DNA from: Adenophora triphylla var. japonica
Lineage: Eukaryota; Streptophyta; Magnoliopsida; Asterales; Campanulaceae
DNA: 64,000 bases
Reading direction: 5' to 3'
NCBI GenBank assembly: GCA_022495995.1
Contig: JAFEMH010000760.1
Span: forward strand, 310,001 to 374,000
Under the pieces are notes generated by a model. That model ran no database searches. It saw only the letters and a list, made by a program, of their open reading frames with translations, and was not told the origin of the DNA. Made by a program: the position numbers and the translations under genes. This document shows positions 31,261 through 42,039 of the stretch, in pieces. The stretch's first letter is position 1. Each line of letters begins with the position of its first letter.

Positions 31261-34208
31261 GAATAGGAAGGGGAATAAATGGCAATGGCACAAGTTCAAT
31301 TGGTGGTAGGGAATCAGGGAATAGTAAATCACAATTGATGGATAACAATAGACATTCGGATCTTGTTAACTCAACATTAGGCCCTCGTGTAGAAAATGTA
31401 ATTGAGGATTCCTCTGATCACGCACACGCAGAATTACAACCTCAACAAATGAAGAAAAGGGGTATAACATTGGGTGTAAATGCTCTGAAAGAAGGAGAAA
31501 CAAAGATTTTAGTGACTGTTCTTACACACACGTAAGTTTATTTCTTAAATTGCATTTTTAGAGGGGGGGGAGAACTTGTTCTGGTATTTGATATATTTTT
31601 TAATTCTGTTTAATCTCCATTAACAATCAGATTGCTGCCTATTCAAACGCGTACAAAGATTGCTCCATTGCTTAGAAATCACTTCAACCAGTGTAGAACA
31701 AAATGGATCATGTGGAAGGACAAATTGGATCTTCTTTGGGGAGAGTTCTTGGTAATTCACCTCCAATTCGATGCCTTTTTAAAAAAATTTGGCTTAAACT
31801 ATTAGAAGCTACACTATGTAAACTTTCTTATTTTGGTGTAATAACTTTTTGTTTTTCAGAGGTATTTTAGATTTGAATCGCCCAAAGAACAGGCCAAGGG
31901 AAGAATAGTTTGGGAGGAAGTAGGCTGCAAGACTTTATCAAAAACTCATGCATCATTTGGAAGGAACAAAGCGAGAAAAACATGGATCGATAGGCTGCTT
32001 TGCTAGAAATCATCCTCCTAAGTGGACAACCCCATCAGTATGGAAAGAATTATGCGACTATTGGGTGTGTCCAGAGTTTTTGAAAGCTAGTGAGTTACGC
32101 AAAAAGAATAGGGCCTCCAAGAAGGGGATACGTCATGTATCAAGGAACAAGACATTCGAGGAACGAAAGCTGACATTGGTATGATATAAGTTCTTATATG
32201 ATTTGAACTAATATTTTGTAAGTAAATATTAAATCTATTTTTATTGCAATGTGTAGTGGAAGTCTTTGGGTCGTCCGCCAACTCAATGGGAATTGTTTAA
32301 TGAGACTCACTTGACTAAACGCGGAGGTAGCACTGAGAAGAAATTTATCACCGAAGATGCTGAGATTTTTTCGGTTAGTTTTTTTTTTTTTGACAAGAAA
32401 TATTTAATCTCAGATTGATGTTACACTTTAGGAGCTGTGGTTTGCATTATGTTCATTTTTCTATTCTCCTTTCAATATTACATGCTAGGAACATTAATAA
32501 ATTAAACTCAGATTGTAATTGCAAGTTGCTCTCTTGGCATTTCTGGATTTTTATGAGACGGTGTTAACAAGTCAAAGTTTCTTTCCGTGTTATCTTCTTT
32601 GACACATGCACACACATTTTTAATGCTAGAGCATCTTTGTTTCGGAGCCTCTTCTTCTTTGTGCCTTCATTTATCTGTTAAGTTTTCAATGTGGTTTCTC
32701 CTCTGGGATATATATAATACCTTCAGTAGGAATACGGAGATCTTTGCAACTGTTTCTTCTTCTTCTTCTACGTACTACTGGCTGCATGATGTCTTATTAG
32801 TAAGCTTCTCAAGTCTTAATTCAAATGCCATTTCTCTTTCTTCATTTATCTCTTAGTTGTTCCATTCATGGTTTTCCTCTGGAATATATGATATACTTCG
32901 GTAGGAATATGGAGATCTTTAAATCTGTTTCTTCTGTTGTGTACTATTTGGTCAATATCTACAACTGAGAAAAAAAAAGAAGATATATTAGAGATAAGTA
33001 TGTTTCGAATCCTAGAGGGAGGGAGATTTGTGTCATTAAGTAGTTGCCTATTTTGTTTGCAAGTAATATTAATGTTGAATTTCATGTTATCCTGGTAACA
33101 TAATGTGGAACTGATTTCCTATTAGTTGAACTGCACCATGTACCAAATTTAATGTATGTTCACCAAACTATTTGGCATTCTGGGAAACAAATCATAATTA
33201 ACTCTAACACATTTCAACAGTGCCCAATCCTGATGATTTAGGCACAGTTTGTGAATTCCTGGTAATCCTCGTGTCATCCCAGTCATGTCAAAATAATAGA
33301 AATAAACAACTTCAACAAGAAATAGAACTATTTTGCAAAACTTTGATGGAAGAGGATAATAGCTAGATCTTTACATGTACATGAAATTCTCGAGGACACG
33401 AAATGTTCATGTGCATTACTTTTACATGCTGACAAGATTCATTCAAACCTCAAGTAGTATTTCCTTGAACAGAATTACAATATCGATACAACTTTTACAT
33501 GGGTTTAACGGTACAGAGAAGCAAATTTGCCTGTTGTATAGATTCAAGCAAACGCAAAAACTCATTCAGGCCAGCCAAATTCTCTCGGAGTAGCTATCAT
33601 TGCATATAAAGATCTTGCTATATGTTTATTGTTGCTGAACAAAAAACTTATCATTGTTGTTGAAATGAAATGAGTTTTATGTATGGGCGTCTACTATATA
33701 TTTAACAGTTGCTATAAAGAGTGCATTCTTTGCTTAAAAGGGTCTTATCATTGCCATTATTAGCTAACAAGAAATTTTTGCATATTTTTCTTATAGGAAA
33801 CTTATGCAAACAAATTACGTGAGGCAAATGGATTGGAGCCTGCAGATCCTGTGAATGGAGTCGATGATCCTGGCTTGAAATTATATGAAGAGGCATGTCG
33901 GGGTGTAAAAAAGGTAGGCTACTGGAAGGCCCAATGAGAAGTGGAGCAAAAAGTATGGTCATGTTTCATCCTCAAATTTTGTAACACAAGTTGCACTTCG
34001 CGGATCCTCTCAAGAAGTGAAAAAATTAAAGGAACAATTAGCTGAAAGTGAAAGGAAACGTCTAAGGAGTGAAAGGAAACGTCGAAGGTATGAGGCCAAC
34101 CAAAATGCTCAAATGTTGTTTGAATATATGGTATGTCAAGCTGCAAAACATGGAGATCCACCTCCCCCTCGTCCTTTAAATTTCAATGCAAATTACGCAG
34201 TTACGTAG
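31261..34208 (+). pseudogene. CACTA TNPA-like protein (Transposase_24), 3' exons
   Basis: Predicted exons with good splice sites: 31261-31531, 31631-31751, 31860-32178, 32257-32373 and 33797-34208. They encode a Gly/Ser-rich N-terminal part, TLGVNALKEGETKILVTVL, LLPIQTRTKIAPLLRNHF, the domain PPKWTTPSVWKELCDYWVCPEFL, KKNRASKKG, PPTQWELFNETHLTKRGG, ETYANKLREANGLEPADPV and a C-terminal coiled coil (EVKKLKEQLAESERKRLRSER). Lesions: frameshifts near 31950 and 33920. The 32374-33796 intron is 1.4 kb with no other gene seen. In En/Spm this protein binds subterminal repeats and assists transposition. Confidence 0.85.
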
Positions 34209-34680
34209 GTGCATCTAATACTCGTAATGATAGTTCTCCTACAAATCATGGTGATGATAGAGATAGGTGATTATTATGAGACACTGATGATGAGATGGAG
34301 TGCGATGATAATGAGACAAGTGATGATGAGATGGGGAGAAGATGAGATGGGTGAGCATTAGGATTATAGTTAGTATGGTTACTTTATCTTTCTTTTGGTT
34401 TGTGCTCTAGAGGGAGTATATACCCTTAGACTATTGATTTTTGAACATAATATGGTAGCTAGAATGGTTCTTGAACAAGTTTAGTAAGACATGAAAATGT
34501 AATGGTGAATGTTATTTTGAGACAATATATTTAGTTTTAAATGATTAAAAGTTTGTTTTCAATTAAGTTTTGAAAATTTTTGTTGATTTATCAATATTAA
34601 TTCATAATATTATGTAGTAACAATTATATTATTGTAATGAAACATTTAAGAACTAATGTGATGGCAAAACATCATTTTCA
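34209..34680. other. CACTA 3' UTR and AT-rich spacer
   Basis: Sequence after the TNPA-like stop codon. It has several GATGATGAGATG-type repeats at 34250-34345, encoding nothing in frame, then AT-rich DNA. No gene seen. Confidence 0.6.
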
Positions 34681-35148
34681 TCCGGGATAAGGTGATTGCA
34701 TTTTCGGTCGCCTTCTTAGCAAAGGTGATTGCATTTTCAGTCGCCTTTTCTAAGCAAAGGTGATTGCATTTCCAGTCACCTTTTCTAAGCAAAGGTGATT
34801 GCATTTTCAGTCGCCTTCTCTAAGCAAAGGTGATTGCATTTGCAGTCGCCTTACACATGCTAACGAGATTGCATACCCAGTCACCTTATACTAGCTAACG
34901 TGATTGCATTTGTGATTTAATTAATTAAATAAATAAAATTAAAAAACCCTTTACGTGACGGCCAAAAGCAGTCACGGAAAATAAGTTTCTAAGGTGACTG
35001 TTTATCCCGTCGCTTTAAGCTATTGCGACAAGGATTTACGCGGCTTGCCATGGCGATTGATTTCCCAGTCGCCTTACCTTTTCGTGACTGCTTTTCGCAC
35101 ATACGTGACGGCTTTTAGCAGTCACAAAAAGCCTTTTTTCTTGTAATG
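34681..35148. repeat. CACTA right subterminal repeats and terminal repeat
   Basis: Five near-identical 35-bp tandem units, GGTGATTGCATTTTCAGTCG plus CCTT(C/T)TCTAAGCAAA, from 34690 to 34860. Diverged GTGATTGC/GTGACTGCTTTT motifs continue to the terminal repeat, ending CTTGTAATG. The motif is the inverse of the left-end GCAATCAC repeats. The orderly array here contrasts with the scattered motifs at the left end. Confidence 0.85.
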
Positions 35149-35151
35149 AAC

Positions 35152-36262
35152 TTAAAAGAAGTTAATAATGATTCACTTGATAAAGAAACAGACACACTAA
35201 ACGAACAAGACATTAAAGAAGTTCTCAAGCGTGTAGTTGATCAAGAGGAAAATCAGACCCAAGCTGCCGAAGAGGTTATGACTAAAGTGAATCTGGGGTC
35301 AGTGCAAGAGCCTAAAGGGACACAAGTGGGCAGTTTCTTCACCGATGCAGAAAAAGAAGTCCTGATAAATCTCCTCAAAGAGTATGTTGACGTGCTCGCC
35401 TGGTCATACCAAGACATGCCAGGGCTCGACCCCTCTATCGTGGAACACCGAATCCCTCTGGATTCTGAGTCCAAGCCCGTCAAACATAAACTGCGCAAGA
35501 TCAAGCCAGAATGGTCCCTGCAAGTAAAAGAAGAAATTGAGAAAATGCTCCGCGTCGGCTTCATCAGAGTAATTGAGTACCTAACATGGCTCTCCCGACA
35601 TTGTGACGGTCACGAGGTCAATGGAAAGGTTAGATGCTTTGTGTAGACTTCGAGATCTCAACAAAGCCAGCCAGAAAGACGATTTCCCGGCGCCCGGCAT
35701 CGACATCTTTGGTTGACACCACGGAAAATTTCAAAGTAAAATCCTTTGTGGACGGTTTTGCCGGATACAACGGTCAGATGTTCGAAGAAGATCAAGCCAA
35801 GGCTTGCCTTCACCACTCCATGGGGGACATCTTGTTATACGGCCATGCCGTTTGGTTTAAAGAACGTTGGGGCTACCTATCAAAGGGTTGCAACTTCCCT
35901 CTTCCATGACATGATTCACAAAGAGATTGAAGTGTAAGTAGACGACATGATCATTCACTCCAGAGGATCTGACATGCAGCACATGATAGATTTAAAGTTC
36001 TTGACGGACTCGAAAGCACTCTATGAGATTGAACCTGCAAAGTGCACCTTCGACGTAAAACGAGGCAAAGTACTTGGGTACATGGTCACAGAAAGAGGCA
36101 TCGAAGCAGATCCCAAGAAAATCAAGGCCATCATTGACATGAAGCCACCGCAGACACTGACAGAAGTGAAAAGTTTCATGGGAAGACTTCAATACATCAT
36201 TTGCTTCATCAACCAGCGGAGACATCTCTCTGCGAGCCAATATTCAAGCTAATGAGGAAAAA
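35152..36262 (+). pseudogene. Tat-2 pre-RT and reverse transcriptase
   Basis: Resumes directly after the AAC duplication. Segments: EVLINLLKEYVDVLAWSYQD, MPGLDPSIVEHRIPLDSE, EEIEKMLRVGFI, KSFVDGFAGYN, YTAMPFGLKNVGATYQRVAT, LFHDMIHKEIEV, VDDMIIHSR, TFDVKRGKVLGYMVTERGIE and VKSFMGRLQYI. The Tyr codon of the catalytic YVDD is now TAA (about 35935), and at least four frameshifts are present. The domain ends with PIFKLMRKNA at the start of the RNase H connection, then jumps to integrase. Confidence 0.9.
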
Positions 36263-36770
36263 TGCGACATACGGAATGGAAGCAATGTTACCGATTGAAC
36301 TAGAAATCCACTCCTGTGAGCCTCTTGGAAAACGAGATCAACGAAGTCGAATGGCTCCCAAATCCGTCATGACGAACTAGCTCTACTCGACAAGCTAAGA
36401 TTGAAAGCCATGGAACATACTCGTGCCTACCAAAGCGAGAATATCCCGAACATTTGATAAGAAATTCAAGACCAAAGACATCGAGAGAAGGCGACTTGGT
36501 GCTTAAGGAAAAGCCTCAGAGCACGGACCAGTCCTCTCGGAAAGTGGGAACCTACGGATAGGCCCGTTCGTGGTACGGAAAATCTTCTCTGGAGGAGCAA
36601 TGATAGTGGCGATTTGGATGGAAACCCTTTCGTCAACCCGGTAAGTAAATGGAAGCAAGCTCCGCAGATGCTTCGTTTGAGGAAGAACTCGATTCACCAC
36701 TCTCCCCCATATTTCCCCAATCGGTAAAATCAAAGTGCTAAAGAGTAATACCCAACTAGATACATCCCCG
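36263..36770 (+). pseudogene. Tat-2 integrase C-terminus
   Basis: YGMEAMLPIELEI, which normally lies at the end of the integrase core, follows the RT connection within a few codons. Downstream are pieces resembling INEVEW, KAMEHTRAYQ, TFDKKFK, GDLVLKEKPQ and a conserved C-terminal beta-barrel (GNPFVNP, WKQAPQMLRLRKN) in shifting frames. RNase H, aRNH and integrase zinc finger/core are missing. Integrase would have joined element DNA to host DNA. Confidence 0.8.
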
Positions 36771-36828
36771 ATATGATTTAGGTAAAAATTATGGTCGCAC
36801 TTTTTCATCCCACTTCTTCTTTCTCAAA

Positions 36829-36900
36829 AGTGTCAAACTACGGTGACTTGAGCCCCTTAGTCCATTTGTAAAAGGGGAACGTAGGCAGCCATCATTGGTT
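36829..36900 (+). other. Conserved Tat/Ogre 3' block
   Basis: The block AACTACGGTGACTTGAG followed by GGGGAACGTAGGCAGCC recurs in diverged form in Tat-3 at 60569-60650 and 62056-62135 (GAACTACGACC...TTGATTC...GGATACGTAGG). It sits right after the integrase end. Its conservation in non-coding position suggests a cis function or the last part of the polyprotein. Confidence 0.6.
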
Positions 36901-37125
36901 TGGTCTCAAAAACAAATAAAATTTCAAACTCAACACCAATCACTTGTGTTTCAAAAAACTCTTAAATTTAACCCATAAATTCATTACGGTTAAAACACTT
37001 TTTGATGAGTTCAAGCACGGTCTACTCTTGACTCACTACACGCTTGCAAAGCAACATAAAACACTTAATTAAACCTAATGTGTCTTCAATGACAGTGGGT
37101 GGATATTCCGAACTACAAGGTCAAT

Positions 37126-37485
37126 CTAGCCGCTCGTGCTCGGTCCTTCATCTTTCCTTCCCTTCCCTTTTCCGCGGCAGGTATTCTTCGTCTTCACAAG
37201 AAATATCCCTGTCGATCTCCTGCCTGGCTCTGGGACCCTTCCCGATGCCTCTGTCAAACCCGTGGCCGTCAATGCAGCCCTTTCCCTAGCTTTACCACGA
37301 GCTGCCTCTCTCCGAGCCGCCATATCCAGGCTCTGGTCAGCCAATCGACTCGCGTTGACCTCATAGTCAGCCATCTCATCTCTCGTACTATCTTGAGGGT
37401 TAGCCATCGCTTCCTCCCTCCTCAAAGTTGAGCTGTCACGGTGATTAAGACACAATAGCTCACTTCGTCTCCACAAAAGTGCCAT
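37126..37485 (-). CDS. Antisense ORF in Tat-2, function unknown
   Basis: 119 residues on the minus strand. A second Met inside (MANPQDSTRDEMADYEVNAS) starts a compact Ala/Arg-rich helical protein ending KGKGRKDEGPSTSG. I do not recognise it. It could be a 3' exon of the antisense gene cluster in this element. The plus strand of the same DNA also has short frames, so coding status is uncertain. Confidence 0.35.
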   Translation of the reverse strand: MALLWRRSELLCLNHRDSSTLRREEAMANPQDSTRDEMADYEVNASRLADQSLDMAARREAARGKARERAALTATGLTEASGRVPEPGRRSTGIFLVKTKNTCRGKGKGRKDEGPSTSG

Positions 37486-38093
37486 TTGTGTCTTCCCTAT
37501 ACACTCCTCATGCCGGTTCGAAGTAACCGGTGGACGAAACGGGGCCCCCTCTCAGGTGAAAGAAAACCACGAAGGGAAAAGACACATATTGCCACAACCT
37601 CGTGAAAAGCAAGAACGTCGAAGGATCATCCATGGAAAGTGATCCCACCTCAAAGGTAGCGGCATCACTCGAGCCCATCAAAGGAACTGTTCCATCCCGA
37701 GCCGCCGTAGCACCGAGGCGGGATATAAAAAGAAGACTGGGAAAGCCCCGAAACTCGACTACAAGAAGATCATCTGAGCGGTCGACACGTGCGCAACTTC
37801 CAGTGAGGAACCCACCATCGCAAACGATGTGTGCGGAGTTTGGCCATCAGCTCATAGTCGGCTGTGCCTCCTATCTCCAAGGGTCGCCGAGAGAAGAACC
37901 AAGATCACACATCATTGGAACCTCGGGCATAACATGCAATCTCTCCCTCGATCGCAGAGTGAGCATAGCGGGACTTCCTCCCCACATGTACCGACTACCA
38001 ATTGCCATCCGGTTAACGCCATGGAATGTCTCGCCTAAGATCGAGGGCACGATATCTCCTCCGCTCCAAAGATCGCCCCACTAGGTCCGAATA
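37486..38093. other. Tat-2 3' region without recognised gene
   Basis: A frame on the plus strand (37602-38084) has low-complexity Ser/Arg content and no family resemblance. It is antisense to the neighbouring antisense genes and is probably a shadow. Nothing else seen. Confidence 0.4.
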
Positions 38094-38478
38094 CTAAGGT
38101 ATCGGCATCCCGTAAGCTTCTTCAACAGAAATGCCAAGAAGAGACGTCAACTTCTCAACAGTTGCCATTCCTCCCGTCAAAGGAAGAGCAACCTGATCCA
38201 CCTCAGGTCCTCCAAGGATAGCACGAAAGTCTTCAAACGTGGGCGTGATATCATTGTACGAGAAACTATACACATGCCTTCTCACATCCCAGAAATGAGC
38301 CGCAGCTCTCAGAAGATCCCATTAAGGGGAAAGCTCCTTCAAAGCCCACACCGACTTCACCCGATAACAACTTTCGAAAAATTCCTTGTTATGCCTCATA
38401 TGGTGTCTTACCCACGTCTTGAACCTCTCCAGGAATTGTTCTTGCATCTGAGTCGACAACCTTCGAAATGTGGCCATG
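38094..38478 (-). pseudogene. Antisense DUF7745-like ORF in Tat-2
   Basis: Minus-strand frame starting MATFRRLSTQMQEQFLERFK. After one in-frame stop (about 38320) it continues DLLRAAAHFWDVRRHVYSFS, YNDITPTFEDFRAILGGPE and VEKLTSLLGISVEEAYGM. The pattern (a helical region, then HFWD...R.FSF...DITPT.E(E/D)F.AILG) matches the plant-specific DUF7745 family found in retrotransposon-derived proteins. It lies antisense to gag-pol, downstream of integrase. Function is unknown. Identity rests on this pattern only. Confidence 0.55.
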
Positions 38479-39339
38479 GAAAACAAGGAAATTTCAAGAT
38501 TTTGAGAGAGAAAACAGATTTTCAGCTTCAAGAATCAAGGGAAACAAGCTTGAGACTCTGAAATCTGCAAAAACTGGACTGCAATTTAAGGAAGTCGAAA
38601 CTGAGGATCTGGCCGGTCGGCCTGTCTTTCAGTTTGACCCAGTAAACCTGCGGCCTTCTTTGCTCCAATGTTCCTTGAGCATTCCAAGATGCACCCTGTT
38701 CATCCTTGTCCAAATTAACCAAACACCCGTGACTCATTCACCTTTTACAATTACCAAAACCATTTCGGGCTAGTGCGACGGTGCAAATAATAAATAACAG
38801 TGCATAATAGCGATAAATTTTACCTGTTATTTAGTGCCTTTTCCATTATTATTTATTTTTGATCAACCTACTTGCTTATCTGGTTACATTAAATGCCAAA
38901 AGTAAAACAGAAATCATGATAAATATTTCAAATGTACAAAGTTTCACCCCCGAATTGAGGCATCTCGAGTACAAATAATGTCTAAGACAGGCAGTACATA
39001 CAACTATCTAAGATATCAACAGGGCTACTCAGAATCTTGCTCATCATTCGAGCACTCAAACATACTTTGCCCATTTGCATGAGGATTCGTGGCGAATAGG
39101 TAATCCACAAAGTCATCTACTCCGGAATACGAGGAATGACGGCCCCGCGCCTGTGCTCAGAAGATTCTCCATGCTCAAATCCCGATTATGAAGAATGATG
39201 GGCCCCAAATCCAAGTCTCACCGGAAAATGGACCAAAGCCACCGCCCGCATCTATCCCGCCGGTAGTGGAAGTGAGATGAGTCCCTAGCCACAGACGGCC
39301 TGGAGGGCATAGGCTCATGAATAGCCGCACTTCTCCGAG

Positions 39340-40850
39340 AACTGCACCGCAAGTAGTCAAGAAGCCACCGAGCGAAACTCGTCACCCCATCCAGTGTCTC
39401 GATAAAGCCAGAGAACTTGGGTATGACCAGAAACCTGCAAATCAGGGGAGCCATCAAATGACAGAAAAAATAGCACAGATGCAACATATGCAAAAAGCAA
39501 ATACAGTATAGAAAATCAGCAAGAAACTCACAGAAGCACTGGGATCAACTCTATATCGAGGCCTCGCCTTCTCAGGAATGGGAATCATCAGCCGCCTCCG
39601 GGAACCATCAACACCCTCATATGCAAAGCGCGTGCAGGGTCCTCACCCTCTCTGGCCAGCACCTGCGGGCTCCTCAGCCTCATCCTCCGAAATATGTCAT
39701 AATCAGCGTCCTTGAGGATATTCTCAGCAAAAGGCACTCCTAGCCTATACCGATGTAACTATTCCCCAGCTATGGACAAAGGAAACAACATATGGAGGGG
39801 AGGATCCCTGGGAACCATGGGACCCAATCCCAGAGCATACTGGCAGGTCACTCTTTTGCCCAGATACAGGATGTCACAATGAAGCCCCACCAGTAGATTC
39901 CTCTGGCTCGTCACCTCCCTGGCAGCATCAACAACCGCCTGATCAAGCCGGCTCCACCAAGTCAAGTTCACCCTCGGCGAGAAGTCCCGTTCCAGAGCCA
40001 CGAACACCTCCTCATAAGTCACCCTTGCTCTCTCCCTCGACCTCACCGGTTTCCTAGCCTCCTTCTGCCAGGTCAGCATAGCGGGAAACATGAGAGCATA
40101 CTCCTCCCTGATACTCCACCGATCTGGATGGAACACCTCAAAGCACCATACCTGAAAGGCGACAGGAAAGATATGTCAACTACAAAACAAATGCAGACAA
40201 ATGAAAGCGAGACAAGGAAGAGAAGAAAAGGAGAGCTCACATCCAATACAAACTGGAAACAACAAAGCGAGTTCTCCTCCCCCCCGAAAATACTTGTCCA
40301 AGGCAAAGAAAAGCTCGGCCAAGCCAACTTCTCCCCAGGCGAATCCTTTCACCACCTCCAAATCAGTCAAAGAGCCGAGCAGGGCGAACTGGCACTTTGT
40401 ATCAGCGTAAGCATTAGGGAAAATGGTTGCTGACAGAGAAAACCACAAGAACACCCGAGCCGGTCGATGGGCTGTCATCCTCTCGGAGCCGGCCAAATAG
40501 GCATCTATGCCTCTTCTCGGATGTGCCTCCATCGTGACCGTACGTAATATCGGTGCCCCTGGCATTCGTAATATTAAAGCCAAGCAGATCAGTAAGCTGC
40601 TCCATGGTGAAATCCTCGAACCACCCTATGGGATTGCCCCGGAACGACAACCCGGTGATCGCTGCAAAGTCAGTAGGAGTAATTGATGCCTCCCCCCACC
40701 TGAAGTAAAAAGTGTGGGTCGTATCCCACCAGTACTCGCTCAAAGCCACGTGAATGACCTTGACCCTCTGCGTCGATGCCACCACAGCCACCGCGCTGAT
40801 GAAGCCCCCAGACCGGAATCAATCACCAGCTGCCGCGGACTTCTCTCTCC
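39340..40850 (-). pseudogene. Antisense spliced plant-mobile-domain (PMD) gene in Tat-2
   Basis: Minus-strand pieces match the PMD family (MAIN/MAIL-like). In order: VIDSGLGA at about 40825, QRVKVIHVALSEYWWDTTHTFYF, SITPTDFAAITGLSF, GWFEDFTMEQLTDLLGF, (frameshift near 40560) GIDAYLAGSERMTAHRPARV, SATIFPNAYADTKCQFALLG, VVKGFAWGEVGLAELFFALD. Then come a donor GTGAGC at 40240, an acceptor at 40152, and an exon 40151-39533 (WCFEVFHPDRWSIREEYALM). A second intron has its donor at 39531 and acceptor at 39435. PMD is known in antisense position in some Tat elements. Two frameshifts suggest it is dead. Confidence 0.75.
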
Positions 40851-40959
40851 ACCCCGAGCCACGTCCGGGAACATTTCTCACAGCGCGATTATAGCCTCAA
40901 CATTTCCCCTACTCTTGGTAGTGGACAAGTCAATCGGCCCTCGCCCCTACAAGTAAGAC

Positions 40960-41050
40960 ACAGCAAAGGTATGTTAACACCAAATAATGTATGCAAAATA
41001 TGCATGTCATGTCAAAATCACCCAAATATATCATCGTAAAGATATAATCC
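40960..41050. other. Tat-2 3' UTR, no gene
   Basis: AT-rich stretch between the antisense gene and the first tandem array. On the minus strand this would be the promoter or leader of the PMD gene; no clear TATA box was found. Confidence 0.35.
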
Positions 41051-41400
41051 AATCATTTTTCTAAAAATATTCCCTTCCCAAGTCGGAGTATTAACGGTTC
41101 AAATTTCAAAAATCCCGTTTCATTAACGGTCCATTTTTCTAAAATATTTTCGTCCCAAGTCGGAGTATTAACGGTTTAGACTTCAAAATCCCGTTTCATT
41201 AACGGTTCAATTCCTAAAAATATTTCCGTCCCAAGTCGGAGTATTAACAGTTCAAATTTCAAAAATCCCGTTTCATTAACTGGTCCATTTTCCTAAAATA
41301 CTTCCATCCCGTTTCGGAGTATTGACGGTCCAATTCCTAAAAAATTCCTTCCCAAGTCGGAGTATTTACGGTTCACATTTCAAAGCTTCCGCCACAGTTC
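41050..41400. repeat. ~77-bp tandem array in Tat-2
   Basis: Four to five imperfect units containing CCCAAGTCGGAGTATTAACG and TTTCAAAAATCCCGTTTCAT; the AGTCGGAGTATT motif occurs at 41081, 41158 and 41233 and in diverged form later. Tandem repeats in this position are common in Tat/Ogre 3' UTRs. Confidence 0.85.
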
Positions 41401-42039
41401 GGAATTAGTTCAAAAATCTTTTCGTATCAAGTTCGAAAACCATTTCAAAATCTCAGTCCCAAATTAACCCACTTTAATTTTGGAAAACATAGCTAGGCAT
41501 GAAATTTTCCTACCAAGTTTTCTACAATATCTACCCATAACCTCAATTGCACAAGCAATAATCAATTTCAACAAAGGGGCATAACAAAATCAAAAAGCCC
41601 CAAATCGGGTAACAAGAACCCTAAGTCAGTTCAAATTAATTCCAAAATTTCAAGAATTCAAAATTCAAAGCAATTAAAAGAATGCTTACCTTCCTCGCAA
41701 TCCCCTCTTTGGATTTGTGACTCTCCCGAGCATTGTAAAACTCAATCGGATCCAAAGGAAAGCTTACCTTCGTCCTAATCCCATTTCCATAGCGATAATC
41801 TCTCAAAGTTTCAACAAAGAATCGAAGAAAATCATGAATTTTTCTCTCTTTTCTCTCTTTCTCTTGACCAAAACTCTCAATTTTCTCTCCTTCTTCCTTT
41901 CTGGCCGACGGATGGTTTAAATCTTGCCAAATTGAAGAAGTGGTCGTCCGGCTTCTTTTACAGGAAGGGCCATTTTGGCCCAAATGACCAATCAGCCCCT
42001 CGTCTTTTCAAATTTGACGCTTTTGCTCAAAAGTTATCA
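41401..42039. other. Tat-2 3' UTR between arrays
   Basis: No recognised gene. A minus-strand frame (41636-41983) is Lys/Glu-rich and may be 5' sequence of the antisense transcript. The motif TCGTCCGGCTTCTTT at 41943 echoes GCCGTCCGGCTTGTTC of the LTR (13473) and GGCCGGTCGGCCTG at 38610. Confidence 0.4.

Larger units (their letters stand above)
23376..35148 (+). mobile_element. Complete CACTA (En/Spm) transposon, 11.8 kb
   Basis: The left end CACTACAAGAAAAATAGCC and the complement of the right end (CATTACAAGAAAAAAGGC) are imperfect terminal inverted repeats of about 25 bp. A 3-bp target duplication, AAC, lies at 23373-23375 and 35149-35151. Subterminal repeats occur at both ends, and inside are a TNP2-like transposase (Transposase_21) and a TNPA-like gene (Transposase_24), both + strand. 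The flanking Tat-2 pol continues on the other side, proving insertion into that element. Both genes carry lesions, so it is probably no longer autonomous. Confidence 0.95.

Noticed and set aside
39175..39360. Independent short minus-strand gene upstream of the DUF7745-like ORF
   Set aside because: It overlaps the predicted PMD exon starting at 39434 in another phase.
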